A DNA stretch of 64,000 nt from Paractinoplanes rishiriensis (GTDB lineage: Bacteria > Actinomycetota > Actinomycetes > Mycobacteriales > Micromonosporaceae): NCBI RefSeq assembly GCF_016862375.1, contig NZ_BOMV01000021.1, positions 62,001 to 126,000 on the forward strand, written 5' to 3'. Positions 43,111 to 52,990 of the stretch are shown here, piece after piece. The notes beneath the pieces were generated by a model, which worked only from the letters and a program-made list of their open reading frames with translations, was not told the DNA's origin and made no database searches. Both the position numbers and the translations under genes were made by a program. Position 1 is the first letter of the stretch. Every line of letters starts with the position of its first letter.

Positions 43111-44307
43111 TCACTCGTAGCGCAGCGCGTCGATGGGGCGCAGCCGGGCGGCCCGGCCGGCGGGCAGGCCGCCGAAGAACAGTCCGATCGCGATCGACAC
43201 CCCCAGCGCCAGCCCGATCGAGCTGGGCACCACCACCGGTTTGACGCCGACAATCGTGAAGCTGCTGCCGATCAGCGCGGCCGCGACCCCGAGGGCACCG
43301 CCGATCACGCTGAGCAGGGTGGCCTCGATCAGGAACTGGGTCAGGATGACCCGCCGGGGTGCGCCCAGTGCCTTCCGGATGCCGATCTCGCGGGTCCGCT
43401 CGGTGACCGTGACCAGCATGATGTTGGTGATGCCGATGCCGCCGACCAGCAGGCTGATGGCGGCCACCGCGCCGAGCAGGGTGGTGAACGTGTCGGCGGT
43501 CTGGGTCTGCGTCGCCAGCAGCTGGGAGGCGTTCTGAATCCGGTACGGCGTCGTGGTGCTACCGGGTTCGGCCGGCATCCGCTGGTCGAGGATCGTGGAC
43601 ACCTCGGCCTGCACGGCGTCGACCCGGTCCGGCGACGCGGCCTCGACCAGGATGGAGTTGAGCGCGCCGTAGCCGGTCAGCACCTGACGGACCGCGCTGA
43701 GCGGCGCGATCGCGGTGTCGTTGGCGTCCTGGAAGCCGGTCGAGCTCTTCGCCGCCAGCACGCCCACCACCGTGAACAGTGCGCCGCCCACGGTCACCTG
43801 CTGGTCCAGCGGGTCCACGCCGGGAAACAGTTCGGTCGCCACCGTCGAGCCCAGCACCACCACCCGCCGGCCCTGCGACTCGTCGTCCGCGGTGAACGCC
43901 GCGCCCGCACCGACCGGCGTGTTGGACGCCGCGAACCAGCCCGGCGTGGTGCCGACGAACGAGTTCACCTGGTGGTCGGTGCCGCCGAAGGTGATCGTGG
44001 CGGACGCGCTCACCACCGGCGACACCGAGGCCACGTCGGGCGCCAGGACCGGGTCGCGCAGCGCGTCGGCCATCTCCTTGGTGAGCGCGGTGCCCGACGA
44101 GCCCCGGCCGGCGCTCATCACCGTGATCGTGTTGGTGCCCAGTGCCTCGATCCGGTCGCTGATCGCCTTGGCCGAGCCGTTGCCGACCGCGACCAGCAGG
44201 ATCACCGCGGCCACCCCGATCAGGATGCCCAGCATGGTCAGCGACGAGCGCAGCTTGTTGGCCGACAGCCCGCGCAGCGCGAACCGGAGAACCTCGTAGA
44301 AGCTCAT
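43111..44307 (-). CDS. MacB-type ABC exporter permease
   Basis: The 398-residue protein has an N-terminal helix (RSSLTMLGILIGVAAVILLVAVG), a large external MacB_PCD domain (about 50-270) and three C-terminal helices, including GGIGITNIMLVTVTERTREIGIRKALGA. This is the FtsX/MacB fold that moves substrates from the outer face of the membrane. It overlaps the ATPase gene by four bases. Confidence 0.93.
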   Translation of the reverse strand: MSFYEVLRFALRGLSANKLRSSLTMLGILIGVAAVILLVAVGNGSAKAISDRIEALGTNTITVMSAGRGSSGTALTKEMADALRDPVLAPDVASVSPVVSASATITFGGTDHQVNSFVGTTPGWFAASNTPVGAGAAFTADDESQGRRVVVLGSTVATELFPGVDPLDQQVTVGGALFTVVGVLAAKSSTGFQDANDTAIAPLSAVRQVLTGYGALNSILVEAASPDRVDAVQAEVSTILDQRMPAEPGSTTTPYRIQNASQLLATQTQTADTFTTLLGAVAAISLLVGGIGITNIMLVTVTERTREIGIRKALGAPRRVILTQFLIEATLLSVIGGALGVAAALIGSSFTIVGVKPVVVPSSIGLALGVSIAIGLFFGGLPAGRAARLRPIDALRYE

Positions 44308-45008
44308 CGCACCACCAGTTCCGCTTGCCGCACGTCCTGCACGATCCGCCCGTCGATCAGCCGGATCAGCCGCTTGGCCCGGGCGCTGACCTCGGGCTCG
44401 TGTGTAATGAGCACGATGGTGCGGCCGGCCGCGCTGAGCTGGTCGAACACGTTCAGCACGTCCTCGGTGGAGTGGGTGTCCAGGTTGCCGGTGGGCTCGT
44501 CGGCCAGCAGCAGGGCCGGCTCGGTGACCAGTGCCCGGGCCACCGCGACCCGCTGCTGCTGCCCGCCGGAGAGCTGGTTGGGCTCGTGCCGGGCGCGGTC
44601 GGCGAGGCCGACCAGCCCGAGTGCGGCGAGGGCTCGGCGCCGTCGTTCGCGCGCTTTCATTCCGGCGTACGCGAGAGGAAGCTCGACGTTGGCCAGTGCG
44701 GTGGTACGCGGGATCAGGTTGAACGACTGGAAGATGAACCCGATCAACCGGTTCCGGGCCAGGGCCAGTTGCCGGTCGGCCAGCCCGCTGACGTCCACGC
44801 CGCCCAGCAGGTAGGAGCCGGAGCTGGGCACGTCCAGCGCGCCCAGGATGTTCATCAGGGTCGACTTGCCGGAACCGGATGAGCCCATGACGGCCACGTA
44901 GTCGCCGCGTGCCACGGTCAGCGACACCCCGCGCAGCGCGTGCACGGTGGCCTCGCCCATGCCGTAGACCTTGGTGACGTCGCGGACGTCGAGCACCGGC
45001 CGGCTCAT
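44304..45008 (-). CDS. MacB/LolD-type ABC ATPase
   Basis: The 234-residue ATPase has Walker A GSSGSGKST, FIFQSFNLIPRTTALANVELPL, signature LSGGQQQRVAVARAL, Walker B LLLADEPTGNLD and switch LITHE. It pairs with the permease that follows and the adaptor that precedes it, all overlapping by four bases. Confidence 0.95.
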   Translation of the reverse strand: MSRPVLDVRDVTKVYGMGEATVHALRGVSLTVARGDYVAVMGSSGSGKSTLMNILGALDVPSSGSYLLGGVDVSGLADRQLALARNRLIGFIFQSFNLIPRTTALANVELPLAYAGMKARERRRRALAALGLVGLADRARHEPNQLSGGQQQRVAVARALVTEPALLLADEPTGNLDTHSTEDVLNVFDQLSAAGRTIVLITHEPEVSARAKRLIRLIDGRIVQDVRQAELVVR

Positions 45009-46165
45009 CGGCCGCCACCGCCGCCACGGAAGCCGCCGGGCGGCCCGCCGCCACCGCCGTTCAAACCGCCGAACCCGCCGCCGGGTCCCTCCTCGCGTTC
45101 CCCGCCGCCCGAGGTGCCGGTGGTGGCCTTGACCACGACCTGCTCGCCGGCCTGCACCCCGGAGGTGATCTGGGTGGCCTGGTCGCCGACCAGCCCGACC
45201 TCGACCGCCCGGGTCTCCTGCACGCCGTTGGCAACGACCGTCACGGTGTGCCGATCGCCGACCGTGGTGATCGCGGCGGCGTTCACGTAGGTCGCGCCGG
45301 CCACGCTGCCGGTGACCACCGAGACCGACACGGTCTGGCCCACCTTGGCGCCGGCCGGCACATTGTCGAGGGTCAGCGTGACGCCGTAGGTGACCACGTT
45401 GTTGGCGGTGGTCGCGGACGGGTCGACCGCCACCACCTCGGCCGGCGCCGCGGTGCCGGCCAGCGCGTTCCAGGTGACCGTGGCGACCTGCTTCTCCTTG
45501 AGCTTGGTCGCGTCCGCCTCGGCGAATGAGGCGGTGACCTGCATCCGGCTCAGATCGGCGATATCGACGAAGCCGGCCGACGTCTCGGTGGATTCGGACC
45601 CGCCGCCCTGATTGCCACCCGCTCCCGAGCTGCTGCCGAGCGTCCCGTTCACCGCCACCACCGTGCCGGCCATCGGCGCCTTCAGCGTGGTGCCGGCCAG
45701 CGCCGCCTCGGCCTCATTCACCGCCAGCTGGGCCTTGGTCACCTCGTTCTCGGCGGTGCTGGTGTCCGAACCGGCCGCCTCGGCCCGGGTCAGCGAGTCG
45801 GCCGCGGCGTCCCGGTTGGCCTCGGCGGCGTCCAGGGCGCGCTGCGCGGCGGCCGGGTCGACCTTGGCGAGCACCTGGCCCTTCTTGACCGCCTGGCCGA
45901 CCCGTACGTTGATCGCGGTGACCGTGCCCCCGGTGCCGAAGCTGGCGCTCGCGGTGCTGGCGCTGGCCACGCTCCCGGTGGCCGTCACGGTCTTGCGGAC
46001 CTCGCCCTGCTGCACCAGCACCGCACGCACCGAGGAGTCGGCGGCCCGGGTGGTCTCCGGTCCGGAGAGAGTCTCGTACGCCCAGAAGACCCCGGCGACG
46101 AGCGCGGCGACGAGCGCGGCGTTGACCGCCACCGACGGTCGTCGCAGGTTGACACGCACTGGCAT
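45005..46165 (-). CDS. MacA/HlyD-type adaptor protein
   Basis: The 386-residue protein has an N-terminal membrane helix (about 12-32), a lipoyl-like half (VRVGQAVKKGQVLAKVDPAAA), a short helical hairpin (about 108-150), the second lipoyl half and beta domains. It ends in a Gly-rich tail. It links the exporter to the cell wall space. It is preceded by heptamer repeats proposed as binding sites of the adjacent response regulator. Confidence 0.92.
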   Translation of the reverse strand: MPVRVNLRRPSVAVNAALVAALVAGVFWAYETLSGPETTRAADSSVRAVLVQQGEVRKTVTATGSVASASTASASFGTGGTVTAINVRVGQAVKKGQVLAKVDPAAAQRALDAAEANRDAAADSLTRAEAAGSDTSTAENEVTKAQLAVNEAEAALAGTTLKAPMAGTVVAVNGTLGSSSGAGGNQGGGSESTETSAGFVDIADLSRMQVTASFAEADATKLKEKQVATVTWNALAGTAAPAEVVAVDPSATTANNVVTYGVTLTLDNVPAGAKVGQTVSVSVVTGSVAGATYVNAAAITTVGDRHTVTVVANGVQETRAVEVGLVGDQATQITSGVQAGEQVVVKATTGTSGGGEREEGPGGGFGGLNGGGGGPPGGFRGGGGGR

Positions 46166-46187
46166 GCGGACACTGTGGCCGTGCGTG

Positions 46188-46216
46188 CTCGGAGGAGCGT
46201 CGGGGCAACCTCGGAG
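46188..46216 (-). promoter_or_regulatory. Direct heptamer repeats upstream of the macA-like gene
   Basis: On the minus strand CTCCGAG, CCCCGAC and CTCCGAG follow each other with 4-nt spacers, an 11-bp period typical of OmpR/PhoB-type sites. The gene-proximal repeat ends 22 bp before the macA-like ATG. The same arrangement recurs at 56003-56065. Confidence 0.55.
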
Positions 46217-46229
46217 TCAGCTGTGCAAA

Positions 46230-47753
46230 CTACGCTTCGTCACCGGTGGCCGGCAGCAGCACCCGGAACGTGGCGCCGCCGCCCTCCCGGGTGTCCAGCT
46301 CCACCCACCCACCGTGACCGTGCACGATCGCCGCCACGATGGCCAGTCCCAGTCCCGAGCCGCCGCCCCGGCCCCGGGTGCGGCTGGAATCGGCCCGGTA
46401 CAGCCGCTCGAAGATCCGCGGGGCGTGCTCCGGCGGCACACCGGGCCCGTCGTCGGACACCTCGAGGACCGCGAGCGCGGTGCCCGGCCGCACCAGAGCC
46501 GGTCCGGACACCACGCTGTCCGGCCGGGGCGGGCGGGACGGCAGCCGGCCCACCCGGACCGTGACCCGGGCGCTCGGCGGGGTGTGGTGCAGCGCGTTGG
46601 ACACCAGGTTGGTGGCGACCTGCCGCAGGCCGTGCTCGTCGCCGAGCACGGTGCCCGGCTCGAACGTCTCGGAGTCGTCGTCCAGGCCGGACAGCGCCAC
46701 CGGGCGGTCCGGCACCCGGGCGTGCGCGTCCCGGATGGTGTCGGCGGCGATCTCCAGCAGGTCGACCGGCCGCAGCGTCGCCGGCCGCTGCCGGTCCAGC
46801 CGGGCCAGCATCAGCAGGTCCTCGACCAGCACGCCCATCCGGCCGGCCTCGCCCTCGATCCGGCTCATCGTCTCGTCCAGGGCCGGTCCGGGCGGCGCGC
46901 CGCCGCGCCGGTACAGCTCGGCGAAGCCGCGGATCGAGGTGAGCGGGGTGCGCAGCTCGTGCGAGGCGTCCGCGACGAACTGGCGCAGCCGCTGCTCGGA
47001 CGCGGTGCGGGCGTCGACCTCGGCCTCGATCCGGGTGAGCATCGAGTTGAGCGCGAGGCCGAGCCGGCCGGGCTCGGTGTGCGGGTCGGCGTCGGCCACC
47101 CGGCCGGACAGGTTGCCGCCGGAGATGTCGGTGGCCAGCCGTTCCATGCCGGTGAGCGGGCGCAGCCCGAGCCGCACCACGTACCAGGCCCCGGCGCCGA
47201 GCAGGAGCAGCACCAGCCCGGACACCCCGGCGTCGATCAGCAGCAGCTGGTCGGTGATCCGCTGGACCTCGTCGAGGCCGAGCCCGACCACGGCCACCCC
47301 GCCGCCCTCCCGGTCCGGCACCGCGATCACCCGCCAGTCGGTGCTGCCGTCGGCCGCCGCGACGGTGTACGGCCGCTTGGTCGCGGCCCGCTCGGTGAGC
47401 TGGGCGAGCGACCCGACCGGCGGGCGGACGCCGGACGGCGCGGTGCTGCGGAACGCGTCCATCGAACCGTCCGGGCGGAACACGTACGTGATCTGGTCGG
47501 CACCGAGCCGCGGCCGCGGTCCCGGTCCCGGCATCGGGCCCGGGCGCGGGAAACCGCCGTTGCGGAAATCGGCCTCGAACGGGCGGCTCATCCCGCGCAG
47601 CTGGTCGTCGATCCGGCCGAGCAGGTAGTTGCGGATCAGCACCAGGCCGGAGACGTTGACGACGATCAGGGCGACCGCGGCGAGCGCGCCGACCACCAGG
47701 ACGAGCCGGGAACGCAGAGTCCAGTGGCCCCACCGCCGCAGTCGCCAGGTCAC
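46230..47753 (-). CDS. Sensor histidine kinase
   Basis: GTG 47753 overlaps the response-regulator stop. The 507-residue protein has a first membrane helix (about 15-40), an external sensor loop, and a second helix (about 165-185). It continues with HAMP, the H-box FVADASHELRTPLTSIRGFAE, N-box NLVSNALHH and G-boxes DDGPGVPPE and GSGLGLAIV. All catalytic motifs are intact. Being directly upstream of the MacAB-like operon on the same strand, it likely senses envelope stress or a compound exported by it. Confidence 0.95.
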   Translation of the reverse strand: MTWRLRRWGHWTLRSRLVLVVGALAAVALIVVNVSGLVLIRNYLLGRIDDQLRGMSRPFEADFRNGGFPRPGPMPGPGPRPRLGADQITYVFRPDGSMDAFRSTAPSGVRPPVGSLAQLTERAATKRPYTVAAADGSTDWRVIAVPDREGGGVAVVGLGLDEVQRITDQLLLIDAGVSGLVLLLLGAGAWYVVRLGLRPLTGMERLATDISGGNLSGRVADADPHTEPGRLGLALNSMLTRIEAEVDARTASEQRLRQFVADASHELRTPLTSIRGFAELYRRGGAPPGPALDETMSRIEGEAGRMGVLVEDLLMLARLDRQRPATLRPVDLLEIAADTIRDAHARVPDRPVALSGLDDDSETFEPGTVLGDEHGLRQVATNLVSNALHHTPPSARVTVRVGRLPSRPPRPDSVVSGPALVRPGTALAVLEVSDDGPGVPPEHAPRIFERLYRADSSRTRGRGGGSGLGLAIVAAIVHGHGGWVELDTREGGGATFRVLLPATGDEA

Positions 47754-48511
47754 TCCTCGCCGCCGCGTGGCAGCCGCAGCGCGTAACCGACGCCGCGGAC
47801 GGTGTGGATCAGCGGCGGGTCGGTCTTGTCGATCTTGCGGCGCAGGTAGTACACGTACGACTCCACGATCCGGCCGTCGCCGCCGAAGTCGTACTTCCAC
47901 ACCCGGTCCAGGATCTGCGCCTTGCTGACCACCCGGCCCGCGTTGATCAGCAGGTAGCGCAGCAGGTTGAACTCGGTGGGCGACAGGTCGATCAGCCGGC
48001 CGGCCCGGCGCACCTCGTGGGCGTCCTCGTCGAGTTCCAGGTCGGCGTAGCGCAGCACCCGCGCGTCGGCGGCCGTGTCGGCCGGTGCCACCTCGGGCTG
48101 GCTGCGCCGCAGGATCGCCCGGATCCGCAGAACCACCTCCTCGAGGCTGAACGGCTTGGTCACGTAGTCGTCGGCGCCCACCGACAGCCCGGAGATGCGG
48201 TCCTCGACGGCGTCCCGCGCGGTCAGGAACAGCACCGGCACCTGCTGCCCGGTGGCCCGCAGCCGGCGGGCCAGCTCGAAGCCGTCCAGGTCGGGCAGCA
48301 TCACGTCGAGCACCACCAGGTCGGGCTCGAACTCCTCGATCGCCACCAGCGCGCGGTGGCCCGAATCGGCCACCCGCACCTCGAACTCGACCAGCCGCAA
48401 CGTGGCGCTGAGCAGGGCGGAGATGTTCGGCTCGTCATCCACCACGAGCACCCGGGCGGGCCGCACCGGAGGCTCACCGAGCGCAACAGAGGAGCGGGAT
48501 TCGGTCTGCAC
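47750..48511 (-). CDS. OmpR-family response regulator
   Basis: The 253-residue protein has a receiver domain (about 18-132; VLVVDDE, phosphorylated Asp in VVLDVMLPD, TARDA, KPF) and a C-terminal winged helix (about 150-245; LSPTEFNLLRYLLINAGRVVSKAQIL, IVESYVYYLRRKID, VRGVGYAL). The GTG start lacks a clear ribosome-binding site and may be leaderless. It is the likely partner of the overlapping kinase gene and the likely ligand of the 11-bp-period repeats. Confidence 0.95.
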   Translation of the reverse strand: MQTESRSSVALGEPPVRPARVLVVDDEPNISALLSATLRLVEFEVRVADSGHRALVAIEEFEPDLVVLDVMLPDLDGFELARRLRATGQQVPVLFLTARDAVEDRISGLSVGADDYVTKPFSLEEVVLRIRAILRRSQPEVAPADTAADARVLRYADLELDEDAHEVRRAGRLIDLSPTEFNLLRYLLINAGRVVSKAQILDRVWKYDFGGDGRIVESYVYYLRRKIDKTDPPLIHTVRGVGYALRLPRGGEE

Positions 48512-48569
48512 CCGAAAGGGATATCAGCGCTACCTAGGAATTTGCTATGAACGTCATGAAATTTGCCGG

Positions 48570-49445
48570 TCACAGCCGAATCAGATCGGCGACCTCCGCC
48601 GGCAGGCCGGGTGCCGTCAGTACGTGTCCCATCCCGGGCACGACGTGCAGTTCCGCACCCGGAATGGCGGCCGCCAGCGCCTCGCCGTGACCGAGCGGAT
48701 AGACCGGATCCTGGTCGCCGTGCACGATCGAGGCCGGCGCGGTGATCGACGACAGCGGCGCGAGCAGGCTGGGATCGTCCCGCCAGACGGCCCGGTGATG
48801 GTTGGCCGCGGCCGCCGGGTCGGCGGCCCGGGACAGCGCCAGCTCGAGCATCGCCCGGGCGGCCGCCTCGTCGAACGGCCGCACCGGCCCGTTGAAGACC
48901 CGGAACAGGGCCACGTCCGACTCCACACCCGGCGGCAGCCCGGAGTCCACGTGCGCGAGAAACTCCGGCGACGGCGGCGGCAGATCGGCCGGGTCGGCCG
49001 GCTCACCGGCCCGTGCCCGCGCCCACGCCGCACTCGGGTCATGCCCCATCGGCGAACTGGACATGACGGTCAGCGACCGGACCCGGTCCGGCGCGTGCAC
49101 CGCCAGCCACTGCGCGAGCATGCCGCCCAGCGAGGCCCCCGCCACGTGAGCCGACTCCAGCCCATAACCGTCCAGCACCGCCAGGCAGTCCCGGGCCATG
49201 TCGCTGATCGCGTACGGCTGAGCCTCGAAGTCGACAACACTGGACCGCCCGGTGTCCCGATGATCGAACCGGATAACCTGAACGCCACGCTCGACGAGCC
49301 GCTCCACCAGCGCATCCGGGCAACTGACCCCTTGAGCGGCCGACCCCATCACCATCAGAACGGCCGGAAGCCCCGGATCCCCGACCCGCTCGGTCCAGAT
49401 CCGCAGCCGCCCGGACGCCACAAACCGCTCGCGCGCAACCAGCAT
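48570..49445 (-). CDS. Alpha/beta hydrolase
   Basis: The 291-residue protein has the hydrolase fold with nucleophile Ser in AGASLGGMLAQW (about residue 115), acid in IVHGDQDPVYPLGHG and His in VPGMGHVL. LMVMGSAAQG forms the oxyanion region and RFDHRDTGRSS follows. Close families include esterases and AclJ/DnrP-type methylesterases; the substrate is unknown. Confidence 0.9.
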   Translation of the reverse strand: MLVARERFVASGRLRIWTERVGDPGLPAVLMVMGSAAQGVSCPDALVERLVERGVQVIRFDHRDTGRSSVVDFEAQPYAISDMARDCLAVLDGYGLESAHVAGASLGGMLAQWLAVHAPDRVRSLTVMSSSPMGHDPSAAWARARAGEPADPADLPPPSPEFLAHVDSGLPPGVESDVALFRVFNGPVRPFDEAAARAMLELALSRAADPAAAANHHRAVWRDDPSLLAPLSSITAPASIVHGDQDPVYPLGHGEALAAAIPGAELHVVPGMGHVLTAPGLPAEVADLIRL

Positions 49446-49778
49446 GCCGGCACGGTAACCGCCGGCAGCAGCCGGCCGCCGGCATTTACGCCTGGTCCGG
49501 CCCCCTCGCTCAGTCAGCCGGGGGTGCCGGGGTGTAGGAGGCCACCGCCTCGGGACGGCCACATCATCCCGGCGCCCGGGGCCGCGGCCATCCAGCCCGG
49601 CACGACAATGCTCATGCACACCAAACCGGGCGCAGCCTGACCCGGTGACGCCTTTGCCCACCGGGAGTGGACCGGAGGTGATCTCGGTGTCCTGGTCACC
49701 GCGCAACCCACCGCGACCGGCACCCCGGGCGCCCGCCTTGAGTACCGCGGCGGGTGCGGTGCGACCTAGCATGTCTGG
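49446..49778. other. Intergenic, no gene recognised
   Basis: No supported frame; it is the divergent upstream region of the hydrolase (minus) and the DinB-type gene (plus). Confidence 0.4.
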
Positions 49779-50531
49779 ATGCGACGCATCCACGACGAGG
49801 ACCTCACCGGGGCAGAATTCCGCGAATGCGACCTGAGCAGAGCGCGGATGGTCGGCGTGGTCATGCAGGACGCCGAGATCGACGGCCTGGTCACCAATCT
49901 TGTGGTCAACGGGGTCGAGGTGATGTCGTACGTCGAGGCGGAGCTCGACCGCCGGCACCCGGTTCGGCTACTGATCCGCTCAGATCAGCCGGACGACCTG
50001 AGAGAGGCCTGGCGACAACTGCGGGACGACTGGGCGACGACGACCGAGCGAGTCCGGTCCATGCCCGAGAACAGCGAACATCACGGCGTCGACGGCGAGT
50101 GGTCGATGCTCGAAACCCTGCGCCACCTTGTCTTCGTGCACGACTCCTGGTTCCGGCGCTGCGTGCTCGGGCTCTCCGAGCCGTTCACCGCCATGGGACT
50201 GGGTCCATCGTTCGTCATGGACCAGGAGGGCGGGCTCGACCCGTCCGCCCAGCCGGGCCTCGACGAGGTGCTCGCCGTCCGGGTCCGGCAGGCTTCCGAG
50301 GTCGAGGCATGGCTGGCCGAGGTCACGCCCGATCAGCTCGCGGAGACCGCGCCCGTCCCGCACGACGACAGATGGCCCCCGTACGCCAAGGGGCGGACCG
50401 TGCGGCAATGCCTCGGCATTGTGCTCAACGAGGACTGGGCTCACCACCGGTTCTGCAAGCGTGACCTGGACAAACTGTCGCATCAGGGTTCTTCACCGGT
50501 TGATGTGCGAACAGTGCGCGAGGTTCGGTGA
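49779..50531 (+). CDS. DinB-type protein with N-terminal pentapeptide-like segment
   Basis: The 250-residue protein starts with a short pentapeptide-repeat-like piece (LTGAEFRECDLSRARMVGVVM), followed by a DinB_2 four-helix domain (about 70-235). Metal-binding histidines are seen in TLRHLVFVHDSWF and NEDWAHHRFCKRDL. This two-part layout is common in actinobacteria. Unlike the DinB gene at 4527, it is intact. The reaction is unknown. Confidence 0.88.
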   Translation: MRRIHDEDLTGAEFRECDLSRARMVGVVMQDAEIDGLVTNLVVNGVEVMSYVEAELDRRHPVRLLIRSDQPDDLREAWRQLRDDWATTTERVRSMPENSEHHGVDGEWSMLETLRHLVFVHDSWFRRCVLGLSEPFTAMGLGPSFVMDQEGGLDPSAQPGLDEVLAVRVRQASEVEAWLAEVTPDQLAETAPVPHDDRWPPYAKGRTVRQCLGIVLNEDWAHHRFCKRDLDKLSHQGSSPVDVRTVREVR

Positions 50532-50851
50532 TCGGGGTGGCGGTGCCGCCGCTGAGGGCTCTGCCCACCGTGATCAGTCGAGGATCGACGACTGCGTCGC
50601 GGAGCGTGCAGAAGGTGAATTCTTATCGGTATTTCATCTCACAGGGCAGGCTGACAGAGCTCCGTGCCGCCCACGCCAAGCGGTGCTTCAATTCGCAAGC
50701 AAAATGCCGCGCAGGACCCAAAGATTGCTGACCGAATGAGCTCGGGACTCATCCGACGACTCGGGGATGCCGGGGTCGCCACCACATGCCGTAAGATCGC
50801 GCTCGCGACGCCACTGTAGACCGTGAGCCTGCCACCGAAAGGGGCCTAGAG
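50532..50851. other. Intergenic, no gene recognised
   Basis: No supported frame. GAAAGGGG near 50838 is the ribosome-binding site of the methyltransferase gene. Confidence 0.4.
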
Positions 50852-51670
50852 GTGACCGACTCCTCCTCCGCAGACACCGCGGCGAGCGACAAGCTTGACT
50901 CTGGCGTGGCCCACACCGCTCGTGTCTGGAACTACTGGCTCGGGGGCAAGGACAACTACGCCGCCGATCGCGAGGTCGGCGAGGCCGTCCGGCAGGTGCT
51001 GCCGCACGTGGTCGTGACTGCGCAGGCCGACCGGGGATTTCTCATCCGCTCTGTCCGGTTCCTGGCCGGCGAGGCGGGGATACGCCAGTTCCTCGATGTC
51101 GGCACCGGCCTGCCGACGGCCAACAACACCCATGAGGTTGCCCAATCGGTCGCGCCGGAGTCGCGGATCGTCTACATGGACAACGATCCGCTCGTGCTGG
51201 TCCATGCCCGCGCCCTGCTCACCAGCACTCCTGAGGGTAAGACCGACTACATCGAGGCCGACCTGCACGATCCCGAGACGATTCTGCGGGCCAGCAAGGA
51301 GCTGCTGGACTTCACTCAACCGGTCGCGCTCACGCTGCTGGGAGTCCTGAACTTCATCCTCGACTTCGACGAGGCCCGAGCAATCGTCAAACGGTTACTG
51401 GCTGCCGTGCCGTCTGGCAGCTATCTGGCGATCGCCCATGCCAGCAACGAGGTGTTCCCCGACGACGCGGAACGGGTCCGGCAATTCTGGAACGAGAACG
51501 CCAAGCCACCCATCGTCTTCCGTACCGCCCGCGAGATCTCGGCGTTCTTCGAGGGCACCGAACTGCTGGAGCCCGGTGTGGTCTCGTGCTCGCGGTGGCG
51601 CCCGGATGGCGCCGCCCTCGAGATGCCGGCGGAAGTGCAGCAGTTCTGCGGAGTCGGCCGAAAACTCTGA
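50852..51670 (+). CDS. Actinobacterial S-adenosyl methyltransferase (Methyltransf_19 type)
   Basis: The GTG start gives 272 residues beginning with an acidic leader, then HTARVWNYWLGGKDNYAADREVGE, the family signature. QFLDVGTGLPTANNTHEVAQ binds S-adenosylmethionine and VYMDNDPLVLVHARALL follows. The acceptor substrate is unknown. This family is expanded in actinobacteria and supports the taxonomic reading of the window. Confidence 0.95.
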   Translation: MTDSSSADTAASDKLDSGVAHTARVWNYWLGGKDNYAADREVGEAVRQVLPHVVVTAQADRGFLIRSVRFLAGEAGIRQFLDVGTGLPTANNTHEVAQSVAPESRIVYMDNDPLVLVHARALLTSTPEGKTDYIEADLHDPETILRASKELLDFTQPVALTLLGVLNFILDFDEARAIVKRLLAAVPSGSYLAIAHASNEVFPDDAERVRQFWNENAKPPIVFRTAREISAFFEGTELLEPGVVSCSRWRPDGAALEMPAEVQQFCGVGRKL

Positions 51671-51713
51671 GGACGAAGAAGGACGTAGCCGAAAGTCTCT
51701 CGCGTCGTGCGCC

Positions 51714-52556
51714 TCAGCCCAGGAAGCCCGCGCTGTACGCCACGGCGAAGCTGACGGCCATGGCAACGGCGCCGGCGAGCAGCACCCACAGCCCGCAGCC
51801 CAGGCTGAACCGCCCGTCACCGACCAGCTCCGCCTCGGTTTCGGCCGGCTCCCGGCTCACGATCAGGTAGCGGCCCCGGCGGGGCATCGTCAGCCCCGGC
51901 ACCCCGCCGTCCAGCATGGCCGGCTTCCCGATCACGTGCAGCGGCTGACCGGCCACGATGTACTCCTCAAGAACGCCCACCTCGTCGACTCGGCGGCGCG
52001 CGCCCGGCCCGACCAGGCCGCGTTCGATCGCCGCCCGCAGGTACGGTCCCGGCTCGTCCCGCTTCGCGGTCAGCTCGTCGACCGCGCGGTGGACCAGTTG
52101 CTCGCCCGGCTGCCCCTCCGGGATGCGCGTACGCCGCCAGAGCGGCGGATATTCGTTGAAGAGGAACGCCTCCAGGAAGCTGCCCGAGACCGCGGCCGTG
52201 CCGGTCGAATCCGCTACCCCGAACGGCTCCCCGAACGTCTGCTCGAACAACACGCGCAACTGGCCCCGGTCCTCCCCCAGGCTGCGCCGCGTGTAAACCA
52301 TCGTGCGGCACCACACCGCAGGCGTCCCGGCGAGCGGGGTGCGAACCGTCCCGGCCGGCCCCGGCGCCGTCAACCCGAACACGGCGTACCGCCGTGGAAG
52401 CGCGACGCCAAGCCGCACGGCCCCAGCGGGCGAGACGGGATGCCGCCGAATCCACCGAGCGTCGCGCCGGTTCTTCACCGCAAGCCAGACGAGGACGGGG
52501 GCGAGCATCACCAGCGCCACCCCGATGCACGCCATGATGGCAACGACGAACGTCAC
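51714..52556 (-). CDS. Membrane protein with GIDE-like domain
   Basis: From GTG 52556 the frame gives about 280 residues with one membrane helix at each end (TFVVAIMACIGVALVMLAPV and CGLWVLLAGAVAMAVSFAVAY). Between them is a soluble domain with GTPAVWCRTMVYTRR, EYPPLWRRTRIPEG and MPRRGRYLIVSRE, resembling the GIDE domain of eukaryotic membrane ubiquitin ligases, but without a RING finger. The start is uncertain because the frame is open further upstream. Confidence 0.7.
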   Translation of the reverse strand: MTFVVAIMACIGVALVMLAPVLVWLAVKNRRDARWIRRHPVSPAGAVRLGVALPRRYAVFGLTAPGPAGTVRTPLAGTPAVWCRTMVYTRRSLGEDRGQLRVLFEQTFGEPFGVADSTGTAAVSGSFLEAFLFNEYPPLWRRTRIPEGQPGEQLVHRAVDELTAKRDEPGPYLRAAIERGLVGPGARRRVDEVGVLEEYIVAGQPLHVIGKPAMLDGGVPGLTMPRRGRYLIVSREPAETEAELVGDGRFSLGCGLWVLLAGAVAMAVSFAVAYSAGFLG

Positions 52557-52596
52557 TCCATCAGCGTAGGAGACGACTTCATGCGGCGACTGGAAC

Positions 52597-52923
52597 CTAT
52601 CCGGGCAGGTCCCCAACGACACGACCGTGGGCCTCTGGGTCGAAACCGGCAGGCCACCAGGTGCGGCGGTTGGCGTAGGCGCCGGCTAAGTCGACGTCAT
52701 CGAGCACTCGTCGCGCATCCGTACGTGCGCGCGGACGCGAACATAGGTGCGCCTGGGTCACTCTCATGTTGTGCTGCAGCTGCCGCCAACCCACATACGC
52801 GCCGGCCACGATGGCAACGGTGCCGAGACCCTGAACGAGCGCGGACCGGATCTGGTTGGTGGCAATCGCGGTCTCAACAGCCGACTGTTGTCCGACACGG
52901 TGGTCGAGGTCCCAGACGTAGGA
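52597..52923 (-). pseudogene. Pentapeptide-repeat protein with its middle deleted
   Basis: The frame reads QQSAVETAIATNQIRSALVQGLGTVAIVAGAYVGWRQLQHN, the membrane-helix start of actinobacterial pentapeptide-repeat proteins. It jumps almost directly to VDLAGAYANRRTWWPAGFDPEAHG, their C-terminal end. The whole pentapeptide solenoid in between is gone, which removes any function. Confidence 0.7.
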
Positions 52924-52990
52924 CTGCCGGCGCCCGCGGCCCGGTGCCCGGCAAGGGGGGAGCCGTGCGTGGACGACGGAACCTGATCTC